DNA of 64,000 nucleotides, from positions 1 through 64,000 of the forward strand of contig UQYM01000012.1 in the NCBI GenBank assembly GCA_900545315.1. Direction: 5' to 3'. The notes below the pieces were generated by a model that was not told where the DNA came from, searched no databases, and saw only the letters and a list, made by a program, of their open reading frames with translations. Positions 35,585 through 44,676 of this stretch are shown one piece after another. Both the position numbers and the translations under genes were made by a program. Positions within the stretch are counted from its first letter, which is position 1. The number at the start of each line of letters is the position of its first letter. The DNA comes from an uncultured Alistipes sp. (GTDB taxonomy: Bacteria > Bacteroidota > Bacteroidia > Bacteroidales > Rikenellaceae).

Positions 35585-36472
35585 ATGAAAACAAACATCA
35601 AAGGGGTTGGGGTCGCCTTGATTACCCCGTTCAAAGATAATGGTGAGATCGATTTTGAAGCGTTAGGCCGTCTGTTGGATCGTGTGACCGCCGGAGGTGC
35701 GGACTATTTGGTTGTCTTGGGAACAACAGCCGAGACGCCGACACTTTCGGCAGAGGAGCGTACGGCAGTTCGCAAATTTGTGCTCGAGAAGAACGGCGGA
35801 AAATTGCCGATCATTTTGGGTATCGGGGGAAACTGCACGGCTGAAGTGGTTCGGAGTATTCAATCGACCGACCTTGAAGGTGTTGATGCGATCCTTTCGG
35901 TAACGCCTTATTATAACAAACCATCCCAGGAAGGTATCTATCAACATTACAAAACCATCGCTGAGGCTTCACCACGGCCTATTGTCATGTACAATGTCCC
36001 GGGCCGTACCGGGGTGAACATGGCCGCTGCGACCACTTTGCGCTTGGCTCACGAGTGCAAAAATATTATCGCTGTCAAGGAGGCTTCGGGCAATATTGCA
36101 CAAGCCGCCTACATTTTGCGGGATCGTCCGGAGGGATTCTATGTAATTTCTGGAGATGACAACCTGACATTGCCGATGATGGCTATGGGTGGAGATGGTG
36201 TGATTTCGGTGGCTGTGAATGCCTATCCCGAAAAATTCTGCCGTATGGTACATGCTCTACAGCAAGGAGATGTGCGGTCGGCTGCTCCGCTCCATTTGGA
36301 GATGATGGAGGCAACCGATGCGCTGTTTGCGGAGGGCAATCCGGTTGGAGTCAAGGCAGCGTTAACCTATTACGGGGTGATTCGTAATAATTTGCGTTTA
36401 CCCTTGGTTTCTTCTTCGACCGCTTTGGATGCACGGTTGAAAAATCTGATCGAGCGTTATGATCTGAAATAG
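35585..36472 (+). CDS. dapA: 4-hydroxy-tetrahydrodipicolinate synthase
   Basis: A 295-residue class I aldolase that condenses pyruvate with aspartate semialdehyde at the first step specific to lysine and diaminopimelate. The Schiff-base lysine is in NIIAVKEASGN; the catalytic Tyr in IVMYNVPGRTGVN; TTAETPTLS is the substrate loop. Length is normal. lysA and lysC of the same pathway lie 25 kb away on the other strand. The gene sits between ligA and galM with short gaps. Confidence 0.97.
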   Translation: MKTNIKGVGVALITPFKDNGEIDFEALGRLLDRVTAGGADYLVVLGTTAETPTLSAEERTAVRKFVLEKNGGKLPIILGIGGNCTAEVVRSIQSTDLEGVDAILSVTPYYNKPSQEGIYQHYKTIAEASPRPIVMYNVPGRTGVNMAAATTLRLAHECKNIIAVKEASGNIAQAAYILRDRPEGFYVISGDDNLTLPMMAMGGDGVISVAVNAYPEKFCRMVHALQQGDVRSAAPLHLEMMEATDALFAEGNPVGVKAALTYYGVIRNNLRLPLVSSSTALDARLKNLIERYDLK

Positions 36473-36505
36473 CAGATCAACTCGCTAAATATAATGGAGT
36501 AACTT

Positions 36506-37642
36506 ATGCGACTGGGCTTAGGATTGGTTGTAGCTGTGGCGGCGATGTGGGCTTGCACAACGCAACCAGGCAAAATGAAAACGGCGTCGGGATTGGTACA
36601 ACGAAAATTCCAGACCGAAATTGATGGCAAACCGACGGATCTGTTCCGTTTGACCAATGCTTCGGGAATGGAGGTCTGTGTGACCAATTACGGAGGGCGT
36701 ATTGTATCTATTATGGTGCCCGATCGCAAAGGAGTCATGCAGGATGTAGTATTGGGTTTCGACAACATTGCCGACTACCAGAGCTATGGGAGCAACTACG
36801 GAGCGACCATTGGCCGGTATGCCAACCGCATTGCCAAAGGACGTTTTGTGTTGGACGAGGATACTATCCAGTTAGCGTTGAACGATTCGCACGGCAACAA
36901 CATGCACGGTGGTAATCCGGGCTGGGCCTATCGGGTGTTCGATGCGGTACAGAAAGACTCTTCGACACTGGTGCTGACCTATGTTTCGCCGGATGGTGAG
37001 TCGAATTTTCCAGGCACGGTTCAGGTTGAAGTGATGTATCATGTAACGGACGATAATACACTGGATGTAACCTATTTGGCTGTAACAGATCGTCCGACGG
37101 TGATCAATATGACCAACCACAGCTTTTTCAATTTGTCAGGAAAACCTTCGACCGAAATTACAGACCATGTGATGTGGATGGCGGCAGACTCTTTGTTGGC
37201 TATTGACTCAACGGTGGTTCCGACTGGAGAGTTGATTGCTGTACAGGGAACGCCGTTTGATTTTACCGTAGCCAAACTGATAGGAGAGTCTATTGATAGC
37301 ACAGACAACGAGCAGATTCGGTACGGTCTGGGGTATAACCACAATTGGATTTTGCGTTCCGGAGATCGTGACAAGCCGATTGCCAGCCTCTATTCGCCTC
37401 GATCGGGAATTTTGATGGAGATTTTGACCGATGAGCCGTGCATGCAGGTCTATACGGGAAATTATCAGGATGGATCCCATATTGGTAAGAAAAAGATTGC
37501 TTATCCCTATCGTGGCGCGATCTGTTTGGAACCGCAGCATGCGCCCGATTCGCCGAACCATCCGAACTGGCCATCGGTACGTTTGGATCCCGGTCAGATG
37601 TATAAAAGCCATAGCCAATACCGCTTTTTGGTGAAAGATTAG
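36506..37642 (+). CDS. galM: aldose 1-epimerase, lipoprotein or exported
   Basis: A 378-residue mutarotase-fold protein that interconverts alpha and beta sugars such as glucose or galactose. Signatures are NNMHGGNPGW, TNHSFFNLSG (catalytic His) and ICLEPQHAPD (catalytic Glu). The N-terminus is a hydrophobic helix ending VAAMWACTTQ, which looks like a lipobox, so it is probably attached to the inner or outer membrane facing the periplasm, as is common in Bacteroidota. It follows dapA by 33 bases. A terminator lies at 37656. Confidence 0.93.
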   Translation: MRLGLGLVVAVAAMWACTTQPGKMKTASGLVQRKFQTEIDGKPTDLFRLTNASGMEVCVTNYGGRIVSIMVPDRKGVMQDVVLGFDNIADYQSYGSNYGATIGRYANRIAKGRFVLDEDTIQLALNDSHGNNMHGGNPGWAYRVFDAVQKDSSTLVLTYVSPDGESNFPGTVQVEVMYHVTDDNTLDVTYLAVTDRPTVINMTNHSFFNLSGKPSTEITDHVMWMAADSLLAIDSTVVPTGELIAVQGTPFDFTVAKLIGESIDSTDNEQIRYGLGYNHNWILRSGDRDKPIASLYSPRSGILMEILTDEPCMQVYTGNYQDGSHIGKKKIAYPYRGAICLEPQHAPDSPNHPNWPSVRLDPGQMYKSHSQYRFLVKD

Positions 37643-37655
37643 CCCACAACATAGC

Positions 37656-37689
37656 AGACGGGCGAAGGGAGATTCTCTTCGCCCGTCTT
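37656..37689 (+). terminator. rho-independent terminator after galM
   Basis: AGACGGGCGAAG pairs with CTTCGCCCGTCT around a ten-base loop and is followed by TTG. The T run is short but the stem is perfect. Confidence 0.75.
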
Positions 37690-37754
37690 GTGTATCGGGA
37701 GTGCATGCTCTATTTTTGCAAATAAATTGTTACTTTTATCGTTATTATGATAAA

Positions 37755-38558
37755 ATGAAAGCGAAAAATATGTTTAAAAGAGTTTATATTTTTTTGTTGA
37801 CGGTTGTCTCCTCAATGGGATTTGCCACAACACTGTCTGCACAGGATTCGACCTTGGTGCGCCCTCAGGCTCCGGATAACGAGCAGATACTGAGTGATAT
37901 TATGAATGGATTGTCACCATACTATTATCCGTCTTTGTTTATGCGTTACATGGAGGGGGATACCACGCTGACCATGGATGACTACCGCCATCTCTACTAC
38001 GGTTATGCCTGGCAACCGGAGTACGAACCGTTCGACAAACCGCAAGCCAAGGATGATCTTTTACGCTTGATCGCTGTGACCAAAGACTCTTTGTCGTTGG
38101 AGAATGCTGAAAAGATCATCGATTTGGCCAATGAGGTGATGAAATCAGATCCGTTCAGCCCGGGAAATTTGAATATCCTGGTTTACGGATACGGGTCGAT
38201 CGGGAATAAGGTGCAAGAGAAGATCAATTATCGTCGTTTGCAGATGGTGATCAAGACGATTCAGTCCTCTGGAACTGGATTAAAAGAGGCTTCCCCCTGG
38301 CATGTTTTGTCCTTTTCGCATGCAACGGATATGATGGCCTATTTGAATTTGGACTATGGTACACGGCGTGTTGTGAGTCGTACGACCGAATATATTCCAT
38401 TAGCGTTTCGCTTGCCTGGTGGGGTGAAGGGGTACTATTTCAATTTCGAACGGATGTATTGGCATCGTCCTGATAAAATGCCCGAGAAAGAGTCTGCCGG
38501 GTGGGAATTCAATGGCATCCCATTGAAAAAACGTACTCTAAAAATTAAGATCGATTAA
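37755..38558 (+). CDS. DUF4919-family exported protein
   Basis: A 267-residue protein of the Bacteroidota family DUF4919. The start MKAKNMFKRVYIFLLTVVSS gives a signal peptide; 18 extra residues upstream are unlikely. The segment TMDDYRHLYYGYAWQPEYEP is the family's hallmark (a YRxLYYGY pattern), followed by helical repeats and FRLPGGVKGYYFNFERMYWH. The function is unknown. It stands between galM and the lemA pair. Confidence 0.88.
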   Translation: MKAKNMFKRVYIFLLTVVSSMGFATTLSAQDSTLVRPQAPDNEQILSDIMNGLSPYYYPSLFMRYMEGDTTLTMDDYRHLYYGYAWQPEYEPFDKPQAKDDLLRLIAVTKDSLSLENAEKIIDLANEVMKSDPFSPGNLNILVYGYGSIGNKVQEKINYRRLQMVIKTIQSSGTGLKEASPWHVLSFSHATDMMAYLNLDYGTRRVVSRTTEYIPLAFRLPGGVKGYYFNFERMYWHRPDKMPEKESAGWEFNGIPLKKRTLKIKID

Positions 38559-38598
38559 CCGATTAACATTTGCATAATTAACCATTACTTTAATTACG

Positions 38599-39189
38599 AT
38601 GAAAAAGAGAGGTCTGATTATATTGGCTGTTGTAGTCATTGTGGTATTGATGCTGTTTTCGTGGTTCAAAAGCACCTATAACGGTATGGTGACTGCCAAC
38701 GAAGCGGCTCAAGCGCAGTTGTCCAACATTGAAAATCAGTATCAGCGCCGAGCCGATCTGATTCCTAATTTGGTTGCAACGGTGAAGGGGTATGCTCAAC
38801 ACGAACAATCGACCTTGACGCAGGTGGTCGAGGCGCGTGCCAAGGCAACTCAAACCCAACTCAATATCGATGACGCAGCTGCCATGGCCAAATATATGCA
38901 GGCTCAGGGCGAGCTGTCTTCGGCCTTGAATCGTTTGATGGCCATCAGTGAAAATTATCCCGATCTGAAGGCGAATCAAAATTTCCGGGATCTGCAGACG
39001 CAACTGGAAGGGACCGAAAACCGTATCGCTACCGAACGCCGCAAATACAATGAGTCGGCCCGTCAATTCAATACGCTGATCAAGATGTTCCCACGAAACC
39101 TGTTTGCGGGAATGTTCGGATTTACGCCGTTGAACTATTTTGAGGCGGAAGAGGGGGCACATCAGGCTCCACAAGTTAGTTTTGAGTAA
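38599..39189 (+). CDS. lemA: LemA family protein
   Basis: A 196-residue LemA protein: one N-terminal membrane helix (about 7-24), then a long helical bundle with QYQRRADLIPNLVATVKGYA (the family signature), ENRIATERRKYNESARQFNT and the terminal NLFAGMFGF. LemA is membrane-anchored and of unclear function. It is followed 28 bases later by a TPM-domain gene, an arrangement seen in many bacteria, suggesting a common envelope role. Length is normal. Confidence 0.95.
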   Translation: MKKRGLIILAVVVIVVLMLFSWFKSTYNGMVTANEAAQAQLSNIENQYQRRADLIPNLVATVKGYAQHEQSTLTQVVEARAKATQTQLNIDDAAAMAKYMQAQGELSSALNRLMAISENYPDLKANQNFRDLQTQLEGTENRIATERRKYNESARQFNTLIKMFPRNLFAGMFGFTPLNYFEAEEGAHQAPQVSFE

Positions 39190-39217
39190 GTATCGCTGAA
39201 CTGACATCCAAGAGAGC

Positions 39218-40015
39218 ATGAAGGTTGCCCAACTTTTCAAACAAGTCTTGATCTTATGCAGCATCGGGGTCTTGACAGCCGGTACGCTTGTAGCGCAGGA
39301 TCTACCGGACCCGATGACCCCACGACGATTGGTGAATGACTTTGCCGGAGTTTTTACGCCTCAGCAGCAACACGCGTTGGAGCAGAAACTGGTGGCGTTC
39401 GATCGCAAGACATCGACACAGATTGCCATTGTGACGGTAGGTGATTTGGGTGGATATGCCCCGAGTGAGTATGCCCAACGTCTGTCTGATCAATGGGGTG
39501 TCGGACAAAAAGGCAAGGATAATGGATTGCTGATATTGATCAAACCCAAAACGCAGGATAGCAACGGTGAGGTCTTTATTGCGGTTGGTTACGGCTTGGA
39601 AGGGGTTGTGCCTGATATTACGGCGGGGCGGATTTGTGATCAGGAGATGTTACCATCCTTCCGTACAGGGGATTATTATACAGGAACCGATCGGGCGGTC
39701 AATGTGTTGATGCAGCTGACCGAAGGTGAGTTTACAGCCGATCAGTATGGCCGACATGGAGCACCGCAGGGTATGACCACCGGGGCGATTGTATTCATTG
39801 TGCTCGTCGCACTCTTTTTGCTGTTTGGCCGCAATCGTGGCGGCAGAGGCGGAGATGACGGAAATAACGACGGGAGCAATGGCGGACGCCGATTCGTTTG
39901 GATTCCCCCGGTATTTATGGGTGGCCATGGCGGATTTAGTGGAGGCTCTTCCGGTGGCTTTGGCGGTTTCGGAGGCGGCATGTCTGGTGGCGGTGGCGGC
40001 GGCCGATCGTGGTAA
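39218..40015 (+). CDS. TPM-domain (YgcG-like) membrane protein with Gly-rich tail
   Basis: A 265-residue protein. Signal peptide (about 1-25) followed by the TPM domain: VNDFAGVFTPQQQHALEQKL, TQIAIVTVGDLGGYAPSEYA and VFIAVGYGLEGVVPD. A membrane helix (about 188-205) precedes a tail of Gly, Ser and Phe that ends SGGGGGGRSW. YgcG/TPM proteins resemble phosphatases by fold in plants, while the bacterial role is unknown. It pairs with lemA upstream. The Gly-rich tail is common in this family. Confidence 0.9.
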   Translation: MKVAQLFKQVLILCSIGVLTAGTLVAQDLPDPMTPRRLVNDFAGVFTPQQQHALEQKLVAFDRKTSTQIAIVTVGDLGGYAPSEYAQRLSDQWGVGQKGKDNGLLILIKPKTQDSNGEVFIAVGYGLEGVVPDITAGRICDQEMLPSFRTGDYYTGTDRAVNVLMQLTEGEFTADQYGRHGAPQGMTTGAIVFIVLVALFLLFGRNRGGRGGDDGNNDGSNGGRRFVWIPPVFMGGHGGFSGGSSGGFGGFGGGMSGGGGGGRSW

Positions 40016-40436
40016 AAGCCAGATGCGTTGCAGTTGCACCAATGGAGAACCGGCTCAGCTGGATACTATTATGAAGAAAAAGCCTGCAGGGGAAGTGATA
40101 TAACATACTGAGGTCTCATATTCGCTGTACTGCCCCCGGCCATAGTCCGGATACAGTGTTCGGTCGAAGCTATAGCGATGATACATCCACTTACGGAGAG
40201 TTATTGATCGATCTTCGAATATTTGGTAAATAGTCGTCGAAATACGTGCAGGTTTGTGTGTTTGCGACTTGTCGCACTGTGAGTTGTCGTATCTTTATGG
40301 TATGAGGATTTATGTAGAGAAGTTGTGAGTGAACATAAGGGATGCATTGTGCAGGTAAGATTGCGGCTGCGCGTGACTTGGTGACTGCATGCCTTGCATT
40401 TATTATCAGCAACGGATATAGAAAAACAAAAGCGAT
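40016..40436. other. 421-bp intergenic region before the clostripain-like gene
   Basis: No gene is supported. TATCTTTA near 40287-40294 is one base off a -7 box and may serve the peptidase gene. No terminator for the lemA pair was recognised. Confidence 0.4.
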
Positions 40437-41693
40437 ATGAAACAGTGGTTTACCACATATTTTTCTTTTACCTACACCTGTTCTCGAAAGGTTTGGGGCC
40501 TAATATTGTTGGTTGGGATAGGTATGCTCTTGGGGGCATGTAAGGATGATCTCACTCCGGATCCAAATCCTGATCCAGATCCAGATCCAATTTACGCGGA
40601 TCGAACAGTGCTGGTCTATATGGCAGTCAGTAATTTGACGACACAGGCAGATCTGAATTTGGCCGATATGACCTCTGCCATGGAGGGTGTGTCCGGAAAT
40701 TTGATTGCCTATGTCAATAGATACCCTGGTAATGCTGTGCTGTACCGGATTAACGATGACTTGACCATGACTGAAGTGGCACAGTATGGTCAGGAGGATC
40801 CCGCTTCGGTCGACGTGTTGCAACGGGTTTGGAATACGACTCTCCAGCAGTTCCCGGCCGATTCATACGGTTTGGTCATGTGGGGCCATGCCACTGGATG
40901 GGTGCCAGCGGATTTAAATATCATGAACCAGCGCAGTAAGCCACTTACAGAGGAGGGAATCTCTTGGTCTCAGGGGATGGAACGACAAATATGGAAACAG
41001 ATGCCCAATGCTCTGCCCACCAAATCGTACGGGGGCAAGATGGAGATTTCCGAGTTGGCTTCGGCACTGCCCGAGGGACGCAAAATTGAGTTTATGCTGT
41101 TCGATGCCTGCTTTATGTCCTCAATCGAGGCGTTGTATGATCTGCGTAATACGGCCCAATATATTATCGCCTCGCCGACTGAAGTGATGGGGAATGGCTT
41201 CCCTTATGCCGATATTACTCCGATGTTTTTTCAGAAAAGCTTAAACTTACAGGGTATCTGTCAAGCGTTTGTCGATTCGTATCGGTATAGCAGTAGCATC
41301 AAATCGGCATCGGTAGCCCTGATTAATACCTCAGCATTGGAACCTCTGGCTGAAACGGTACACGATATTTATACAGCCAATCCCGATCCTCAGGTGGACT
41401 TGTCACGTGTGCAGCACTATGAAAGTCTCTCTTATCATGTATTCTATGACTTGGAGGATTACTTGAAGCAGTTTGCTGACGGAACAACTCAATTCGAAGC
41501 TTTTCAATCGCAGTTGGCGAAAACGGTTGTTTATTCAGATTGTACCGATTGGATATACAGTGTTTACGGATCGATGTTCCAGTGTGTTGATTTTAGTGGT
41601 ATTTCGACCTATGCACCTCAAGATGTCTTCCCGGTTTATGGGGCGGCACACGCTGAAACGGCATGGGCGCAGGCAACTGGACAATCCAACTGA
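40437..41693 (+). CDS. clostripain-family (C11) cysteine peptidase lipoprotein
   Basis: A 418-residue exported protein. After the N-terminal signal, the lipobox is at LLGACKDD, followed by a Asp-Pro repeat linker from a GATCCA-type DNA repeat. The catalytic part has the His-containing MWGHATGWV and the Cys-containing LFDACFMSSIEALYDL, both typical of C11/clostripain peptidases. VLVYMAVSNLTTQADLNLAD marks the start of the domain. Bacteroidota have many such lipoproteins on the cell surface or in the periplasm; substrates are unknown. The zymogen cleavage seen in clostripain is not obvious here. It ends 70 bases before a terminator. Confidence 0.85.
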   Translation: MKQWFTTYFSFTYTCSRKVWGLILLVGIGMLLGACKDDLTPDPNPDPDPDPIYADRTVLVYMAVSNLTTQADLNLADMTSAMEGVSGNLIAYVNRYPGNAVLYRINDDLTMTEVAQYGQEDPASVDVLQRVWNTTLQQFPADSYGLVMWGHATGWVPADLNIMNQRSKPLTEEGISWSQGMERQIWKQMPNALPTKSYGGKMEISELASALPEGRKIEFMLFDACFMSSIEALYDLRNTAQYIIASPTEVMGNGFPYADITPMFFQKSLNLQGICQAFVDSYRYSSSIKSASVALINTSALEPLAETVHDIYTANPDPQVDLSRVQHYESLSYHVFYDLEDYLKQFADGTTQFEAFQSQLAKTVVYSDCTDWIYSVYGSMFQCVDFSGISTYAPQDVFPVYGAAHAETAWAQATGQSN

Positions 41694-41761
41694 TTTGATC
41701 GAACGAGAGCGGATAACCGCTATTTTCAGAATCTACGTATAAGTATAATAAAAGTGTAATG

Positions 41762-41800
41762 TCGGAATAGGCTGCATGGCCTGTTTCGATTTTTTTTTTG
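41762..41800 (+). terminator. rho-independent terminator after the clostripain-like gene
   Basis: CGGAATAGGC pairs with GCCTGTTTCG (with G-T pairs) around a six-base loop, followed by a run of more than eight T. Confidence 0.82.
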
Positions 41801-41965
41801 TGGGTACAAAAAGTTTGCTGGTGAATGCATTTGTCTGTTTGGCGGTTGCTGGTAAAACGGTTATGGTGATTGGGATTTGTTACAATTATGGGTTCCGATC
41901 TGAAAAAAATTAGTACCTTTATCTCGTTGACTTTATATTTTAAACCACCAAACTTGTATTAACCT

Positions 41966-42601
41966 ATGGTTGACTTGAATTTGCTTTATGAAGCCATTCT
42001 GAATGGTAAATTGGAGCAGGCCGTCGATGTGACCAACCAGGCAATTGCCGATGGGGTCGAACCGCAGGCCATTATTAATGGATATATGATCAAAGCCATG
42101 GAGGAGGTCGGACAGCGTTTCCAGCGTGGTGAGGCGTTTGTTCCCAACCTGCTGATGGCTGCACGTGCCATGAAGGGCTCATTGGATATTCTAAAACCTC
42201 TGATGAAGGGTGATGCTTCGAACACCTTGGGCAAAGTGGTGATCGGAACGGTCAAAGGCGATCTGCACGATATCGGAAAGAATCTTGTTGCATCGATGTT
42301 GGAGGGTTGTGGTTTTGAGGTGATCAACCTCGGCGTAGATGTTCCGAGCGAAAAGTTTATCGCTGCTATCAAAGAGAACAACGCAGATATTCTTTGCCTG
42401 TCTGCTCTGCTGACGACGACCATGAACTATATGAAGGATGTGATCGAAGCTTTGAAGGCAGACTGTTTGCGGGATAAGGTCAAAGTGATGGTTGGCGGAG
42501 CTCCTGTTACGGCCCTGTTTGCCGAGCAGGTTGGCGCCGATGGATACAGTGAAGATGCCAGTGAGGCTGTAGCTTTGGCTCGTCGTTTGGTCTCTGCATA
42601 G
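41966..42601 (+). CDS. corrinoid (cobalamin-binding) protein of a methyltransferase system
   Basis: A 211-residue cobalamin carrier of the MtaC/MtbC/MttC type. The N-terminal four-helix cap (about 1-85, with MEEVGQRFQRGEAFVPNLLM) precedes the B12-binding Rossmann domain with KGDLHDIGKNLV (D-x-H-x-x-G, the His axial ligand), CLSALLTTTM (S-x-L) and VGGAPV (GG). The cofactor accepts a methyl group from one methyltransferase and passes it to another. It is the first gene of a three-gene operon with an activation-domain protein 19 bases downstream and an MtaA-type methyltransferase. No B12 riboswitch was seen upstream. Confidence 0.93.
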   Translation: MVDLNLLYEAILNGKLEQAVDVTNQAIADGVEPQAIINGYMIKAMEEVGQRFQRGEAFVPNLLMAARAMKGSLDILKPLMKGDASNTLGKVVIGTVKGDLHDIGKNLVASMLEGCGFEVINLGVDVPSEKFIAAIKENNADILCLSALLTTTMNYMKDVIEALKADCLRDKVKVMVGGAPVTALFAEQVGADGYSEDASEAVALARRLVSA

Positions 42602-42620
42602 GATAGTTCGTTCGGATGTG

Positions 42621-43310
42621 ATGGAGGAGCGTGTTGTCCCTTTCTCAGCCTTGGAGATTACTTTGGCCGACGTGACTGAAGCCATGGGGTATGGACAACA
42701 CCTTCCCGACGATCAAACCGCAGCCTTAATCGCTCGACTGTTACCAACCTTTGAGAGGATTGAACCCAGGTACTGCTTGGGGCTATTCGATGGGGTAGTG
42801 GAGACCAAAAGCCTTGTGGTAGGTGAGACGCTATTTCATACCGGTGCTGCTGTGGCGGCGGTCATGCATGGCGCGGAGCGGTTTGCAGCCTTTGTTGCAA
42901 CGGCGGGTGATGAGTATGAGCAGTGTCGCACGAAGCTGGTCGGAGCACAAGGCGATATTTTGGTGCAGTATGTGGCTGATGCCATTGGTTCGGCCATTGC
43001 CGTCAAATTGGGGGCCTATGTTGAACGACGCTTGAGTGAGATTGTTGGCTCCAATCACGTTTCGCACCACATGAGTCCCGGGTATTGTCACTGGCCGATA
43101 GCTGATCAGCGTGGACTGTTCGATCTGTTGGGGGGTAATCCCTGTGGCGTTCGACTTTCTGAGGGCTGTTTGATGTATCCGGTGAAATCGCTTAGCGGGG
43201 TCATGGCTATCGGAGAGCATGTTAAACAGGTGACGAACAGTTGCGATATCTGTCCGATGGTTCGCTGTTTTCGTCGACACACTTCGAAGAGACATCCGAA
43301 TAAAACCTAA
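42621..43310 (+). CDS. MetH activation-domain-like protein (corrinoid reactivation)
   Basis: A 229-residue protein related to the AdoMet-binding reactivation domain of cobalamin-dependent methionine synthase. MSPGYCHWPIADQ fits the AdoMet-binding RxxxGY region and LMYPVKSLSGVMAIGE fits the segment MWPxxSVSG of MetH. The C-terminus carries a Cys cluster, CDICPMVRCFRR (C-x2-C-x4-C), which might bind metal or an Fe-S cluster. The ATG at 42621 is preferred to a GTG three bases upstream. It should reactivate oxidised cob(II)alamin in the neighbouring corrinoid protein. The AdoMet role is inferred from homology. Confidence 0.8.
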   Translation: MEERVVPFSALEITLADVTEAMGYGQHLPDDQTAALIARLLPTFERIEPRYCLGLFDGVVETKSLVVGETLFHTGAAVAAVMHGAERFAAFVATAGDEYEQCRTKLVGAQGDILVQYVADAIGSAIAVKLGAYVERRLSEIVGSNHVSHHMSPGYCHWPIADQRGLFDLLGGNPCGVRLSEGCLMYPVKSLSGVMAIGEHVKQVTNSCDICPMVRCFRRHTSKRHPNKT

Positions 43311-43330
43311 ATACCTAATTAACAACCTTT

Positions 43331-44344
43331 ATGAGGAATATGCAAGATTGGGCCAAAGGCCTGATGAATAGCAAAAAAAGAAGTGTTCTTCCTATTATGA
43401 CGCACCCGGGGATCGAGATGATCGGTCGCACGGTGTATGATGCTGTAACGGATGGTCGGGTACACTTTGAGGCGATCAAAGCGGTCAACGAGGCCTATCC
43501 GCAGAGTGCAGCGGCAACGGTGATTATGGATTTAACGGTAGAGGCTGAGGCTTTTGGCTGTGAGATCTCATTCCCGAAAAACGAAGTGCCCAGTGTGGTG
43601 GGACGGTTGGTGACTGATTACGATTCAGTAGCTAAATTGGAGGTTCCGAATCTGACCAAGGGGCGTGTACCACAATATCTTTTGGCCAATAAGCTGGCCG
43701 CAGAAAATATCACAGACAAACCCACTTTGGCTGGATGCATTGGCCCATTCTCGCTGGCTGGAAGATTGTTCGACATGACAGAGATTATGATGGCCTGCTA
43801 CGTAGAGCCTCAGACGATCGAACTGTTGCTGCAGAAGTGTACGGAATTTATTAAGAAATATTGTCTTGAGTTCAAAAAGGTGGGAGCCAATGGGGTGGTG
43901 ATTGCCGAACCGGCTGCAGGGCTGCTTTCAAACGACGACTGCCTGAAGTTTGCGACCCCTTATTTGAAAGAGATTGTCGAGGCTGTTCAGGATGAGAGTT
44001 TCCTGGTTGTTTTGCATAACTGCGGAAATACCGGTCATTGCACGCAATCGATGGTGGCGACCGGTGCCTGGGCACAACATTTCGGCAATAAGATCGATAT
44101 GGTCAAGGCGTTGGAGGATACCCCGTCGGATCTGTTGGTGATGGGCAATTTGGATCCGGTTGCGCTGTTTAAGATGGCATCGCCGGCAGAAATGAAGGCT
44201 GCAACGGCTGAACTCCTCGAACGTACGAAAAATTACCCGAATTTTGTGCTCTCTTCCGGATGTGATACACCTCCCGAGGTACCTGCGGCCAATATTGCCG
44301 CATTTTACGAAGCACTCGACGAGTTCAATGCAAAACGGGCCTAA
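43331..44344 (+). CDS. uroporphyrinogen decarboxylase-like methyltransferase (MtaA/CmuA type)
   Basis: A 337-residue protein of the UroD/MtaA/CmuA family, TIM-barrel methyltransferases that move a methyl from a corrinoid protein to a thiol or folate. The zinc-site candidates are VVLHNCGNTGHC (H-x-C) and LSSGCDTPPEVP (Cys). True UroD would lack this Cys/His set and sit in a heme operon, so methyl transfer is more likely. It is the last gene of the corrinoid trio. The acceptor (CoM in methanogens, folate or another thiol in bacteria) cannot be read. A terminator follows at 44401. Confidence 0.85.
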   Translation: MRNMQDWAKGLMNSKKRSVLPIMTHPGIEMIGRTVYDAVTDGRVHFEAIKAVNEAYPQSAAATVIMDLTVEAEAFGCEISFPKNEVPSVVGRLVTDYDSVAKLEVPNLTKGRVPQYLLANKLAAENITDKPTLAGCIGPFSLAGRLFDMTEIMMACYVEPQTIELLLQKCTEFIKKYCLEFKKVGANGVVIAEPAAGLLSNDDCLKFATPYLKEIVEAVQDESFLVVLHNCGNTGHCTQSMVATGAWAQHFGNKIDMVKALEDTPSDLLVMGNLDPVALFKMASPAEMKAATAELLERTKNYPNFVLSSGCDTPPEVPAANIAAFYEALDEFNAKRA

Positions 44345-44400
44345 ATTTTATAAGCCATACAATCTTTACGGATTAAAATCCTGAGAAAAGCATGTTAAAA

Positions 44401-44434
44401 AAAAGAGTTGATGACTTTCATCAGCTCTTTTTTT
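44401..44434 (+). terminator. rho-independent terminator of the corrinoid operon
   Basis: AAAAGAGTTGATGA pairs with TCATCAGCTCTTTT around a short loop and is followed by a run of T. Confidence 0.88.
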
Positions 44435-44590
44435 ATTCGGTTGGTGTATATTATATATAGGTCTGCTGCAAGATGCTTTTTTTAGGGGGGGTATAATGAA
44501 GTAAAATTACTTTGTTTTGCCATTTGCTTATGTTTTTATGGGGGTTATAGGTAAAAATATTCGATTTTATAAGAAAATACCCCTGAAAAA

Positions 44591-44621
44591 TTTGATGTCT
44601 GTAAAATTATTTTGATATTTG
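44591..44621 (+). promoter_or_regulatory. Bacteroidota-type promoter of glnN
   Basis: TTTG at 44591-44594 and GATATTTG at 44614-44621 (one base off TAnnTTTG) are separated by exactly 19 bases, the preferred spacing of the Bacteroidota sigma factor. The start would be near 44628, about 50 bases before the ATG. Confidence 0.7.
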
Positions 44622-44676
44622 CGGTGGAATTGATCATGAATTCCGAGATACCAACAATTCATAAAATAGTCCCAAA

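Noticed and set aside
39880..40015. Repetitive Gly-coding DNA at the end of the TPM gene as a mobile or CRISPR repeat
   Set aside because: It is a normal Gly/Ser-rich protein tail of this family with no spacer structure.
41694..41965. Cobalamin riboswitch upstream of the corrinoid operon
   Set aside because: No B12-box or matching fold was seen; only the terminator of the preceding gene and a near-match -7 box.
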